Shown: one piece after another, positions 1-7,629 of the stretch
Layout: every line of letters begins with the position of its first letter
Position numbering within the stretch: the stretch's first letter is position 1
Source: SKUL01 sp964487545
GTDB taxonomy: Bacteria; Bacteroidota; Bacteroidia; Flavobacteriales_D; SKUL01
Assembly: GCA_964487545.1 (NCBI GenBank)
Contig: CAZARI010000048.1
Span: 1-18,399 of the forward strand
DNA length: 18,399 nt
Direction: 5' to 3'
Made by a program: the position numbers and the translations under genes
Notes under the pieces: model-generated
What the model saw: the letters and a program-made list of their open reading frames with translations, nothing else
Databases searched by the model: none
What the model was told of the DNA's origin: nothing

Positions 1-79
1 TGTGGATTAGATCAGCGGGCAGAGCGTCCCGATAGGCATCGGGAAGGTCACTCCGGTGAATGCCGGAGTATTCTCCACT
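1..79 (+). pseudogene. tRNA-like element, copy 1 (degenerate tRNA?)
   Basis: The first 26 bases follow canonical tRNA numbering: T8, A9, a D-stem-like GATC at 10-13, A14, G18 G19, A21, GAGC at 22-25 and G26. An anticodon-like hairpin follows, with a TCCCG stem, an 8-base loop and CGGGA. AAGGTC then resembles a tRNA variable loop, and a GC-rich T-arm-like hairpin sits at 51-68. GTGGA (2-6) can pair with TCCAC (74-78) as an acceptor stem. It departs from a working tRNA in several ways: the T-loop is TGAATG instead of TTCRANY, the anticodon loop is not 7 nt, the D-stem has an A-G clash, and two acceptor pairs are missing. The best reading is a tRNA pseudogene or tRNA-derived RNA; no amino acid is assigned. 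Confidence 0.5.
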
Positions 80-87
80 TTATCAAG

Positions 88-115
88 AAGCCTGTACTAG
101 TGTACGGGCTTTTTT
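88..115 (+). terminator. Intrinsic terminator of tRNA-like copy 1
   Basis: A 9-bp stem (89-97 with 102-110, one G-T wobble), a TAGT loop, and a run of six T at 110-115. The form is that of a terminator behind a stable RNA gene, which suggests the tRNA-like element is or was transcribed rightwards. Confidence 0.85.
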
Positions 116-192
116 GTGGATTAGATCAGCGGGCAGAGCGTCCCGATAGGCATCGGGAAGGTCACTCCGTGAATGCCGGAGTAGTCTCCACT
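115..192 (+). pseudogene. tRNA-like element, copy 2
   Basis: Second copy of the element at 1-79. It has lost one G in the 5' strand of the T-arm-like stem, which weakens that hairpin further, and carries G instead of T at 184. The D-arm-like, anticodon-like and variable-loop-like parts are identical to copy 1. Relaxed T-arm pairing in one copy argues against both copies being functional tRNAs. Confidence 0.5.
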
Positions 193-200
193 TTATCAAG

Positions 201-228
201 AAGCCTGTACTAGTGTACGGGCTTTTTT
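201..228 (+). terminator. Intrinsic terminator of tRNA-like copy 2
   Basis: Identical repeat of the hairpin and T-run at 88-115: 9-bp stem, TAGT loop, six T at 223-228. Confidence 0.85.
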
Positions 229-324
229 GTGGGTTGAAGAATGAACTGTCTTTGTAATCAAAAAACAAACAACAAAGAACCCCCTGCGTCCTCTGCGCCT
301 TCGCGGTGAAAAGCCAACCATATC

Positions 325-356
325 AAAAATCCCCGATGCAACGGCACCGGGGATTT
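325..356 (-). terminator. Terminator downstream of the secreted protease gene
   Basis: The inverted repeat AATCCCCG / CGGGGATT is extended across one A-C mismatch by TGC/GCA, with loop AACG. Runs of A on the left and T on the right make it usable in both directions. On the minus strand it lies 24 bp after the protease stop codon and ends in five T, so it most likely ends that transcript. Between it and the repeat array (229-324) I see only a G+C-richer stretch near 281-310 and no gene. Confidence 0.8.
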
Positions 357-380
357 TAACTATTGAGGAACTATGGTTTG

Positions 381-2990
381 CTATTGCACTACAATTCTGT
401 TCACGATAACCGATTCGTTTACCGATACACGCACAAAATACATTCCTGGGACGACGTGCTCCAGATCGATATTCACTACCGACCCAGTGTTGAAATGAAC
501 CGTTTGATGGCTGATTAGTTTGCCACTTATTTCGAGCACATCAACCTCGGCCAAACCACCTTTACCCTGCAAGGTAATGGCAAACTGACCATTATTCGGG
601 TTGGGGAAGATACTCACCTGCACGGCATCGATGTCGTTAACTGCGGTTGAAATATCGTTGCAGGTAATGGCCGGGTGACCGTTTGCTTCCTCCGAAGCTC
701 CTCCACAATTGCCAGCTTCGTTGATGATTACCACGTAGGTTCCCGATTCTGATGCGACCCATGTAATCGAACAGCCGTCACCGTCGCCGGCACCAAACGC
801 ATCAATGGTTCCAGAAGCCAAGGCTACAACGGTGTAATCAGGTATCCACGAACCAGCGTTATTACCATTACAGTGACTAAAGGTATATGAAGTGCCCCCA
901 ACCACATTGTCGAAGACATAAGCCTCGCTCATCCAAATTTCAAAGTCGGTGATTTCGTATACTGGGCACCCCTCGCCATCGTTGGCCGGCGCGCCACCAA
1001 ATTCCAAGTTAAAGTTATTCCATGGCCCCTGCCCAATCTCAGTACAAGGCTGGTCATCTGAGATCTCACCGGTACAAACCAGATAGGCGTTTTCACAAAC
1101 ATCGTCCCACTCCACCTCGCAGCAATACTCGTCGTCTTCTATTACCACCACCACACAAGGGTCTTCCATTGGATAAGGCATGTCTGCTGCACAATCACCG
1201 GATGAAGAACCTTCGCAGGCCGCATCTCCTGCCGAGAGGAAGTTGACGGTTATATCAGTTTCTACAATGCTGCAATAGCTCTGGGTAGGGTTCTCCGGAT
1301 CGGTAAATGCATATCCGGTCACCATCCACTGGCCCGAAAGCGGTGGCATTGAATTAAAGCTCAGAATACCATTCAAGTCTGCATCGAATGAAAAGGGAAG
1401 TGCACTAACCGAAATGGAAAAAGTGGAATTGGGACCGCCGGATCCGCCATCGGGAGAAAATTGAAGTGCGAAACCACCTTCTGCCGGAATTTCTTCTCCG
1501 TCCACATGGTAAAGACCGGTTTCATCTGGGCAGATTTGCTGATTGAGCGGAGCGGCAATGGTTCCTGCATCACACTCCGGATCGGGATCGGGGTTAGAAC
1601 TGTCGCAGGGCGCATAAGTGCCCCCCAGTGATGTGGCCCCAGTGCCTTCCGGATCGAGATAATTGCTGAGATTGTCACCTGGATTGGAGTTCCAGTGATA
1701 AGACATTTTACCATACAGGTCGGGCGAGTTGGGCGCAGAGCAAAAGGAGCTTCCACCGGTGAGCGTTCCGATGATGTATCCGTTGTTGTCGAAAATTGGC
1801 GAACCGGAAGAACCGCCTTCGGTTACTCCATGTCCATTGGAGGTTGAATTCCAGTAAACCACCCAGTGTGTATTTGAAGCAACACCTCCCCAAGAGGTAG
1901 ATAAAAGGCTGCTGTTGTAAGTTGATATTTTCTTGATGTCGCCTGAAGGATGGTGAATACTTACGCCCGAAGAGCTACCCACATTGTTCCGTCGCCAGCC
2001 GTTGTAGTATGCGTTGTACGATTGAGGAACATTATTATTCAGCTCTACCAGCACATAATCAGAACCGTAGTCGCCACCGCCATCATTACTGCTGGCAATT
2101 TTGGCACATCCGCTCATGGTATTATTGGGCACCTGCGACTGTGATCCATTAGCGCATCCAGACGATTCATAATTGAAATAGAAAACCCACTGGTTATAGT
2201 TTGAGGTGGTAGAATTCAGTCCACAATGCAGCGCAGTAAGCACGTAGGGCGAACAGTCCTGAGCGGTATTGTTGACCAATGATCCGCTGCACCATCCTGC
2301 ATACTGTCCTTCAAAAACCAGGATTCGCACCACACCGCGCTTTTCGTCCTGCCAGTTGCTTCCTTCGGTGCAGTTGATATTCACCTGACAGCCGGCAGAA
2401 TCGCCAAATTCACGATTAGCCGACGGGGCTTCAGGTATCATGCGGTAGGCGTGTAGCAAGCCGTCGATGCGAAACGGTTTTCCATCAACAGGAATAGGCT
2501 CGTAATATTCTACAATAATTTCATCGGCAGCAATGAGCTGGGTGCTGAAAACCCCGGACTCGGTATTATTAAAAGAAGTTAATGCACCGATCACCTGCGA
2601 AAAGTCAGGTGTATAGATAAAGAGTTGTGCACCATCTGTTAGATTGTACTCCGAAAACTGAACCGAAAGCCCCTTTGCATCACGCGACTTTAATGCTACG
2701 CGCCAAAGGCGGCCGCCATCTTGTAATTCAGTCCACGCTCCGGCATTTTCGGGAGTTAGGTCAACGGACGCAACGCGACCGATTCTCGGGAAATTTCCAG
2801 CTTTTTCGTCTTCGCTGTCCTCGGCAATGACTACTTCCAGATCTAATGCCGGAAGTTGAGTTGTTGGTACATCATCGAGCGATAGTGCTCGAGTTTGGCT
2901 ATTGGGTGATCCGCCTTGACTAATTTGGGCGTGAACAGGAATGACAAAAACGAGCATTAGCCCGGCTAACAGCAGGTTGAAGTTTTTCAT
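381..2990 (-). CDS. Secreted trypsin-fold serine protease, lysyl-endopeptidase-like, with T9SS sorting tail
   Basis: 869 aa. Residues 1-21 form a signal peptide (KN, hydrophobic stretch, VHAQ). A propeptide-like region follows to about residue 210. The peptidase domain (about 215-460) resembles Achromobacter-type lysyl endopeptidase (family S1). Its triad is read as His255 in LTALHCG, Asp311 in GSDYVLVEL and Ser395 in EGGSSGSPIF; the 56-residue His-Asp spacing equals that of the Achromobacter enzyme. Next come an acidic linker, a region with several Cys, a Cys-rich motif with YCCEVEWDDVC, and a predicted beta-rich domain. From about 792 to the end (IFPNPNNGQF to IVVQ) is a type IX sorting domain, so the protein should cross the outer membrane and be surface-bound or released. 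Lys specificity is inferred from family likeness only. It is last in the minus-strand gene row, 99 bp after the methyltransferase, and has its own terminator. Confidence 0.9.
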   Translation of the reverse strand: MKNFNLLLAGLMLVFVIPVHAQISQGGSPNSQTRALSLDDVPTTQLPALDLEVVIAEDSEDEKAGNFPRIGRVASVDLTPENAGAWTELQDGGRLWRVALKSRDAKGLSVQFSEYNLTDGAQLFIYTPDFSQVIGALTSFNNTESGVFSTQLIAADEIIVEYYEPIPVDGKPFRIDGLLHAYRMIPEAPSANREFGDSAGCQVNINCTEGSNWQDEKRGVVRILVFEGQYAGWCSGSLVNNTAQDCSPYVLTALHCGLNSTTSNYNQWVFYFNYESSGCANGSQSQVPNNTMSGCAKIASSNDGGGDYGSDYVLVELNNNVPQSYNAYYNGWRRNNVGSSSGVSIHHPSGDIKKISTYNSSLLSTSWGGVASNTHWVVYWNSTSNGHGVTEGGSSGSPIFDNNGYIIGTLTGGSSFCSAPNSPDLYGKMSYHWNSNPGDNLSNYLDPEGTGATSLGGTYAPCDSSNPDPDPECDAGTIAAPLNQQICPDETGLYHVDGEEIPAEGGFALQFSPDGGSGGPNSTFSISVSALPFSFDADLNGILSFNSMPPLSGQWMVTGYAFTDPENPTQSYCSIVETDITVNFLSAGDAACEGSSSGDCAADMPYPMEDPCVVVVIEDDEYCCEVEWDDVCENAYLVCTGEISDDQPCTEIGQGPWNNFNLEFGGAPANDGEGCPVYEITDFEIWMSEAYVFDNVVGGTSYTFSHCNGNNAGSWIPDYTVVALASGTIDAFGAGDGDGCSITWVASESGTYVVIINEAGNCGGASEEANGHPAITCNDISTAVNDIDAVQVSIFPNPNNGQFAITLQGKGGLAEVDVLEISGKLISHQTVHFNTGSVVNIDLEHVVPGMYFVRVSVNESVIVNRIVVQ

Positions 2991-3089
2991 TGAATTTGGT
3001 TTACTCAGGTTTTGGTTTCTATACAGACACCAAACTTCCTAAAAAATCATAGATTCGACAGTCGTTTTCGACGAATGGGGCATTTTCAT

Positions 3090-3971
3090 CTACCGATCCA
3101 CCCTAACAAACGACCCAAGTGCGAGGCTTTTTTTTGAGACTGGATTTGGAAGCATACAATTGCCGGAACTTACTTTGCCTCGCATTCTTTGTGCTACCTG
3201 AGATTTAACGTCCTGATGAGACCAATCAACCGCATAGAAGCTAAACACAAGAAATGCATTTTTGGGTTCGAGGATGGCATCGCACAGCGTGAGCAGCGAA
3301 TCGAGCTGCTCAGATAATTTCCATCGCTCTCCCGATGGGCCCCGACCTGCCGGTGGTGGATCCATGATAATTCCTGAATAGTACCGACCACGTTTTTGCT
3401 CTCGATGCACAAACTTAAATGCATCTTCATATACCCAACGAATCCCACTGAGCCCATTGATCTCCATGTTTTGCCGTGCCTGACGAAGCACCGACCGCGA
3501 CGAATCAACGTGAATAACATCTGCTCCTGCCGCCCTTGCCACCACCGAAGCTGCTCCGGTATATGCAAAGATATTAAGCACCTTGGGCAATGGTGACGGC
3601 GCCTTTTTAAGCTTTGATGAGATGAAATTCCAGTTATCGAGTTGCTCGGGAAACAGCCCAACATGTCCGAATGGAGAAGGCGTAATTAAAAACTGCAACT
3701 TTATGTGGCCGATCTCGAACCATACGGGCCAACTTTCGGGAATGGATTGAAAGTGTTCCCATTTCCCGCCTCGGTTCAAACCACTTTGCTTTCTGGTGTC
3801 GGGAACAAAACGGGCCCATGCCATTTGTCGCCATTCTGCGGGGGTCATGCGCGGCAGCCAATAGGCAGCAGGCTCGGGACGAATCAATATATAAGGGCCA
3901 AATTGCTCTAGTTTTTGCCGGTTGCCCGAATCCAAAAGTGCATACGTTTTTTTCACGTGTCTATGACCCAC
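3090..3971 (-). CDS. RlmI-like class I SAM-dependent RNA methyltransferase, short form
   Basis: 293 aa. A Rossmann-type methyltransferase fold is visible: motif I around VLNIFAYTGAASVVA (131-145), acidic Asp156 ending strand 2, and the catalytic-loop motif MDPPPAGRGPSGERW (203-217) typical of the COG1092 (RlmI/RlmK) group, which makes m5C in 23S rRNA in enterobacteria. E. coli RlmI is about 100 residues longer and starts with a PUA domain. Here the N-terminus (YALLDSGNRQKLEQFGPY) is the short form that I associate with Bacteroidota. The substrate is therefore uncertain. The start shown is GTG at 3971; a second GTG at codon 6 (3956) is equally plausible because the conserved part begins right after it. 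It lies 36 bp behind rlmN and is probably co-transcribed with it. Confidence 0.82.
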   Translation of the reverse strand: MGHRHVKKTYALLDSGNRQKLEQFGPYILIRPEPAAYWLPRMTPAEWRQMAWARFVPDTRKQSGLNRGGKWEHFQSIPESWPVWFEIGHIKLQFLITPSPFGHVGLFPEQLDNWNFISSKLKKAPSPLPKVLNIFAYTGAASVVARAAGADVIHVDSSRSVLRQARQNMEINGLSGIRWVYEDAFKFVHREQKRGRYYSGIIMDPPPAGRGPSGERWKLSEQLDSLLTLCDAILEPKNAFLVFSFYAVDWSHQDVKSQVAQRMRGKVSSGNCMLPNPVSKKSLALGSFVRVDR

Positions 3972-4007
3972 TACTCCTAATTTACTGGCAGTTAAAACTC
4001 TCCAGGC

Positions 4008-5054
4008 TTAAGATATAACCCCGTTTTTATTGGCGAGCTGCCCGCAGGCGGCATCGATATCTTTTCCGCGGCTGCGACGAATATTGACAATAATATTTTG
4101 CGACTCGAGATAGGCGGCAAAAGCATCTACCTTTTCAATGCTGGCTTGTTCAAACTCGCCGTCGTCGATGGGATTATACTCAATGATATTGACTTTGCAG
4201 GGAACATGTCGGCAAAACCCGGCCAGTTCACGTGCGTCTTCTATTTCATCATTAAAGCCTTTAAAGATGATGTACTCATAGGTGACGCGGGTTCCGGTTG
4301 CCGAATAAAAATACCGCAACGCTTCTGCCAGCGATTCGAGGGAATTTTGCTCGTTGATTGGCATGATCTTGTTCCGCTTCTCGTCGTTTGCAGCATGCAG
4401 CGAAAGGGCCAGATTGAACTTCACCTGATCATCGCCCAATCGTCGAATCATTTTGGCGATTCCGGCAGTGGAAACGGTAATTCGTCGGGGCGAAATATTG
4501 AGTCCGTCGGGCAGCGTAATCAATCGGATAGACTCCATCATTTCGCTGTAATTGAGTAGCGGCTCGCCCATGCCCATATAGACGATATTTGACAATGGTT
4601 TTCCCGAAAACAATTCGGCATCGCGTGCGATTATTGAAATTTGATCGAATATCTCATCGCCACGCAGGTTGCGTTCGCGTTTTAGCCGACCAGTAGCGCA
4701 GAATTTACACGATAAACTGCACCCCACTTGTGAAGATATACATGCTGTGGTACGATTGGTAGTCGGAATCATCACGCCTTCCACCACAAATCCGTCGTGC
4801 AATTTGAAACCATACTTTATGGTTCCATCGCTGCTGGTTTGTCGCTCACCGACCGTTACCGGACGAATTTCGAAATGTTCGCTGAGTAGATTTCTGGTAC
4901 TCACCGAAAGATTGGTCATCTCCGCAATGGATTGTATTGATTTTTTCCAGAGCCACTCGTGCACCTGCTTTGCGCGAAATGCTTTTTCGCCGTGAGCGGT
5001 AAGAAACTCGGCCAATTCGTTGGGAGCGGTATTTCTGAGATCTTTTTTCATCAT
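4008..5054 (-). CDS. rlmN: Dual-specificity RNA methyltransferase RlmN (23S rRNA A2503 / tRNA A37 C2-methylation)
   Basis: 348 aa, usual family length. A radical SAM enzyme: the 4Fe-4S motif CxxxCxxC is Cys112, Cys116 and Cys119 in GCSLSCKFCATG. The two extra cysteines used in the methyl-transfer mechanism correspond to Cys105 (seven residues before the cluster, as in E. coli) and Cys337 in DIDAACGQL near the C-terminus. GMGEPLLNY (161-169) and the SLHAANDEKRNKIMPIN stretch (218-234) are family signatures. Two ATG codons stand in a row at the start; 5054 is the first. It lies 23 bp after ispD in the same row. Methylation of A2503 supports translational fidelity and alters binding of peptidyl-transferase antibiotics in other species. 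Confidence 0.97.
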   Translation of the reverse strand: MMKKDLRNTAPNELAEFLTAHGEKAFRAKQVHEWLWKKSIQSIAEMTNLSVSTRNLLSEHFEIRPVTVGERQTSSDGTIKYGFKLHDGFVVEGVMIPTTNRTTACISSQVGCSLSCKFCATGRLKRERNLRGDEIFDQISIIARDAELFSGKPLSNIVYMGMGEPLLNYSEMMESIRLITLPDGLNISPRRITVSTAGIAKMIRRLGDDQVKFNLALSLHAANDEKRNKIMPINEQNSLESLAEALRYFYSATGTRVTYEYIIFKGFNDEIEDARELAGFCRHVPCKVNIIEYNPIDDGEFEQASIEKVDAFAAYLESQNIIVNIRRSRGKDIDAACGQLANKNGVIS

Positions 5055-5077
5055 TCGGATAACAAATTTACGGCGAA

Positions 5078-5758
5078 TTATTTAGCCATATATGCGTCTG
5101 CGATCCGCAAGTCTTCGGGGCCAGTGATTTTCAGGTTTTCATTATTTCCCTCCACCAAGTGAATTCGGTGACCCAGTTTCTCTACGACTGAGGCATCGTC
5201 GGTAAACGATTTACTGAACGGCTGTTGATAGGCTTTCCGAAGCCAATCGGCACGAAAACACTGAGGCGTTTGCACACGCACGAAGCTTGTCCTGTCCACC
5301 TGTTGGTTGGAATGATCAAAGACCTGCCTGAGCGAATCTACCACGGCAACAACCGGAACTGCTGCTCCGTGCATTTCGGCTGATTCAAACGTTCGTTGAA
5401 TGGTGCTTTGTGAAACCAGGGGCCTCACACCGTCGTGAATGGCCACTAAATCTTCATCACCCAGATTTTCAATTGCATTGCGCACAGAAAAGAAGCGTTC
5501 TTCGCCCCCTGCCACCAAGTCGAAATCAACCTGCAAATCAACCTGTTTGACCAGTTCTCGCCACAAATCCAGGTGTTCTTTTGGCAGAACGAGAATAATC
5601 CGCATGGTCGAATCAAAGTGGTGAAAAGTCCGAAGGGTGTGCGCCAGTACCGGTTCGCCGGCCAGCAATAGAAACTGCTTGGGAATGGTGGTTCCCATCC
5701 GGAAACCGGCTCCTCCGGCAACGATAATGGTTGCCCGCGATTTACCGGTTGCCTTCAT
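5078..5758 (-). CDS. ispD: 2-C-methyl-D-erythritol 4-phosphate cytidylyltransferase
   Basis: 226 aa, full length. IspD joins CTP and methylerythritol phosphate to give CDP-methylerythritol, a step of the non-mevalonate isoprenoid pathway. Seen in the sequence: the nucleotide-binding loop VAGGAGFRMG (13-22) with PKQF (26-29), GGEERFFSVRNAI (84-96), HDGVRPLV (108-115) carrying the metal-binding Asp109, and the C-terminal TDDASVVEKLGH plus EGNNENLKIT (203-212) that lines the substrate site. It sits 3 bp after queA and 23 bp before rlmN, so translational coupling is likely. Isoprenoid supply links it to uppP in the same row, which recycles the C55 lipid carrier. Confidence 0.96.
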   Translation of the reverse strand: MKATGKSRATIIVAGGAGFRMGTTIPKQFLLLAGEPVLAHTLRTFHHFDSTMRIILVLPKEHLDLWRELVKQVDLQVDFDLVAGGEERFFSVRNAIENLGDEDLVAIHDGVRPLVSQSTIQRTFESAEMHGAAVPVVAVVDSLRQVFDHSNQQVDRTSFVRVQTPQCFRADWLRKAYQQPFSKSFTDDASVVEKLGHRIHLVEGNNENLKITGPEDLRIADAYMAK

Positions 5759-5761
5759 CTA

Positions 5762-6811
5762 TTAAATGATAAGCATGGCATCGCCATATACCAAGAAGTT
5801 GTACTTCTCCTTGATGGCCACTTTGTAGGCATTCATCACCTTGTCGTAACCACCAAACGCTGCCGCCATCATGAGCAGGGTTGATTCCGGAGCGTGAAAG
5901 TTGGTGATCATGGCGTTGGGGATGTTGAATTCGTAGGGCGGAAAAATAAATCGATTGGTCCAGCCTTCATACGCCTTAAGATGTCCGTCGGTAGATACCG
6001 AGGTTTCAATGGCGCGCATGGCGGTGGTGCCTACTACACAAACGCGTCGTTTCTCATCAATTCCACGATTAACCACTTCGGCAGCATTCTGTGTAATAAT
6101 GAGTTGTTCAGAATCGGTTTTGTGTTTGGTCAGGTCTTCCACCTCAACCGGACGAAATGTTCCGAGGCCCACATGTAGTGTTACTTCAGCAAAATTTACT
6201 CCTTTGAGTTCGAGTCTTTTCAGCAGGGACTTACTAAAGTGCAGGCCAGCAGTGGGAACGGCCACCGCGCCCTCTTCTTTAGCAAATACGGTTTGATACC
6301 GATCTACGTCGGTCTCTTCGGCGGGGCGATCGAGATATTTTGGGATGGGGGTTTCTCCCAACGACATCATGGTTTTCTTAAATTCATCATAAGAGCCATC
6401 AAACAGGAAACGCAGCGTTCTTCCGCGCGAGGTAGTGTTGTCGATCACTTCAGCTACCAGAGAGTCGTCTTCGCCGAAATAGAGTTTGTTTCCGATGCGA
6501 ATTTTTCTTGCAGGATCTACAAGCACATCCCACAACAAGCTTTCGCGGTTGAGTTCGCGCAAAAGGAAAACTTCAATTTTTGCTCCGGTTTTTTCTTTAT
6601 TTCCGAAGAGTCGTGCTGGAAACACTTTGGTATTGTTCAAAATGAAAACATCATCCTCCTCGAAGTAGTCGATGATATCACCGAACTTCTTGTGTTCGAT
6701 CTCGCCGCTATCTCTGTGCAGAACCATCAATCGCGAGTCGTCGCGGTTTTCTGCGGGATATTTTGCTATAAGTTCTTGAGGTAGTTTAAATTTAAATTGC
6801 GAGAGTTTCAT
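5762..6811 (-). CDS. queA: S-adenosylmethionine:tRNA ribosyltransferase-isomerase QueA
   Basis: 349 aa from the ATG at 6811, beginning MKLSQFKFKLPQELIAKYPA as family members do. An in-frame ATG at 6850 would add 13 residues, but it overlaps the candidate -7 box at 6848-6855 and lacks family likeness, so the downstream start is chosen. QueA transfers the ribosyl part of SAM to preQ1 at tRNA position 34, making epoxyqueuosine. Signatures: AVAVPTAGLHFS in the middle, EVTLHVGLGTFRPVEVEDL, and the C-terminal FPPYEFNIPNAMITNFHAPES. It begins the queA-ispD-rlmN-methyltransferase part of the row, 68 bp after the truB stop codon. Confidence 0.96.
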   Translation of the reverse strand: MKLSQFKFKLPQELIAKYPAENRDDSRLMVLHRDSGEIEHKKFGDIIDYFEEDDVFILNNTKVFPARLFGNKEKTGAKIEVFLLRELNRESLLWDVLVDPARKIRIGNKLYFGEDDSLVAEVIDNTTSRGRTLRFLFDGSYDEFKKTMMSLGETPIPKYLDRPAEETDVDRYQTVFAKEEGAVAVPTAGLHFSKSLLKRLELKGVNFAEVTLHVGLGTFRPVEVEDLTKHKTDSEQLIITQNAAEVVNRGIDEKRRVCVVGTTAMRAIETSVSTDGHLKAYEGWTNRFIFPPYEFNIPNAMITNFHAPESTLLMMAAAFGGYDKVMNAYKVAIKEKYNFLVYGDAMLII

Positions 6812-6847
6812 GTTTTTGCGGGAATTTAATCCAAAATTTAGGGCCTG

Positions 6848-6855
6848 CAAAGATA
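6848..6855 (-). promoter_or_regulatory. Candidate Bacteroidota -7 promoter box for queA
   Basis: Reads TATCTTTG on the minus strand, an exact match to the TAnnTTTG consensus, with GCA following. It lies 36 bp upstream of the preferred queA ATG, in the widest gap of this part of the gene row. No clear TTTG -33 element is visible about 20 bp further upstream. If active, it uncouples queA, ispD, rlmN and the methyltransferase from the ftsX-truB part. Confidence 0.55.
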
Positions 6856-6879
6856 CTCATAAAAGACCTGAATTCATAA

Positions 6880-7629
6880 CTACTCCGCCTCACGACCCAA
6901 AAGAGCCGTAATCTCCTCAATTTCAAAAGCGCTATCGAGGGAATAGGGCCCAGATGAAACCCTGATCAATGCCGATAAATAGGCGCCGCTTTTCAAACGC
7001 TGTCCGAAATCCCGAGCAATTGAACGGATGTATGTGCCTTTGCTACAAGTTATTTTGAAATCCACCCGGGGCATTTCGATGTGGGTGATTGCAAACGCTC
7101 TAATCGTAACAGCGTTGGCCTTGAGTATAAGTTCACCGCCGACGCGGGCGGTTTTATATGCTCTTTTTCCGTCCACCTTTTTCGCGGAATACATGGGCGG
7201 AATTTGCTCCTGAGTGCCCGTCATATCCGCTGCTGTCTGGTGTATCATTTCTTCGGTGATGTGTTCTACAGGATACTCCACATCTACTGCTGTTTCCAAA
7301 TCGAACGAAGGGGTGGTTTTCCCGATTATGAAACTACCCGTATAGGTTTTGTCGAGTCCGGTGAGCAAGTGCAACTCTTTGGTTTTCTTTCCGGTGCAGA
7401 TCAGCAGCAATCCTGTAGCCAGCGGATCGAGCGTGCCGGCATGTCCTACTTTAAATTTTTTGAGTTTGTAGGCCTTTTTAATATGATATCGCAGTTTGTT
7501 AACGACATCAAACGAAGTCCATTGATACGGTTTGTTGACGAGCAGTAACTGACCTTCAACGGGATTGAGTTTTGCGGGATCGGTAGTCGGCTCGATCACA
7601 ATTAAGACATAAGGGTATAAACGATACAC
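6880..7629 (-). CDS. truB: tRNA pseudouridine(55) synthase TruB
   Basis: 249 aa with the GTG start at 7629. Catalytic motif GHAGTLDPLATG (62-73) with nucleophile Asp68, preceded by VNKPYQWTSFDVVNKLR, and followed by the Bacteroidota-typical stretch KTYTGSFIIGKTTPSFDLE. TruB makes pseudouridine 55 in the T-loop of tRNAs. The GTG at 7629 overlaps the end of uppP by 28 bp. A second in-frame GTG at 7599 (codon 11) lies 2 bp beyond the uppP stop and gives a 239-residue protein whose N-terminus fits the family better, so the true start may be 7599. I see no separate promoter; coupling to uppP is likely. Confidence 0.95.
   Translation of the reverse strand: MYRLYPYVLIVIEPTTDPAKLNPVEGQLLLVNKPYQWTSFDVVNKLRYHIKKAYKLKKFKVGHAGTLDPLATGLLLICTGKKTKELHLLTGLDKTYTGSFIIGKTTPSFDLETAVDVEYPVEHITEEMIHQTAADMTGTQEQIPPMYSAKKVDGKRAYKTARVGGELILKANAVTIRAFAITHIEMPRVDFKITCSKGTYIRSIARDFGQRLKSGAYLSALIRVSSGPYSLDSAFEIEEITALLGREAE

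Larger units (their letters stand above)
1..228 (+). repeat. Tandem duplication of a tRNA-like plus terminator unit
   Basis: Two head-to-tail units begin at 1 and 115 (114 and 113 bp). By eye they differ by one deleted G in the T-arm-like stem and one T-to-G change near the 3' acceptor-like strand, so the duplication looks recent. Each unit contains a tRNA-sized structured element followed by an intrinsic terminator, and the T-run of the first terminator runs straight into the second unit. The window starts exactly at a unit boundary, so more copies, or a parent tRNA gene, may lie to the left. No protein gene is credible here. Confidence 0.9.

Noticed and set aside
83..268. 61-codon minus-strand frame across the tandem repeats
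   Set aside because: It reads through two terminators and structured RNA-like DNA; the product has no protein-like features.
3053..3076. Possible terminator between the methyltransferase and protease genes (minus strand)
   Set aside because: The stem is interrupted by a 4-nt bulge and the T-run is six bases away. Too weak to list; read-through into the protease gene remains possible.
3194..3664. 156-codon frame in another phase of the methyltransferase gene
   Set aside because: Same strand, different frame, low-complexity product; the RlmI-like frame carries all catalytic motifs.
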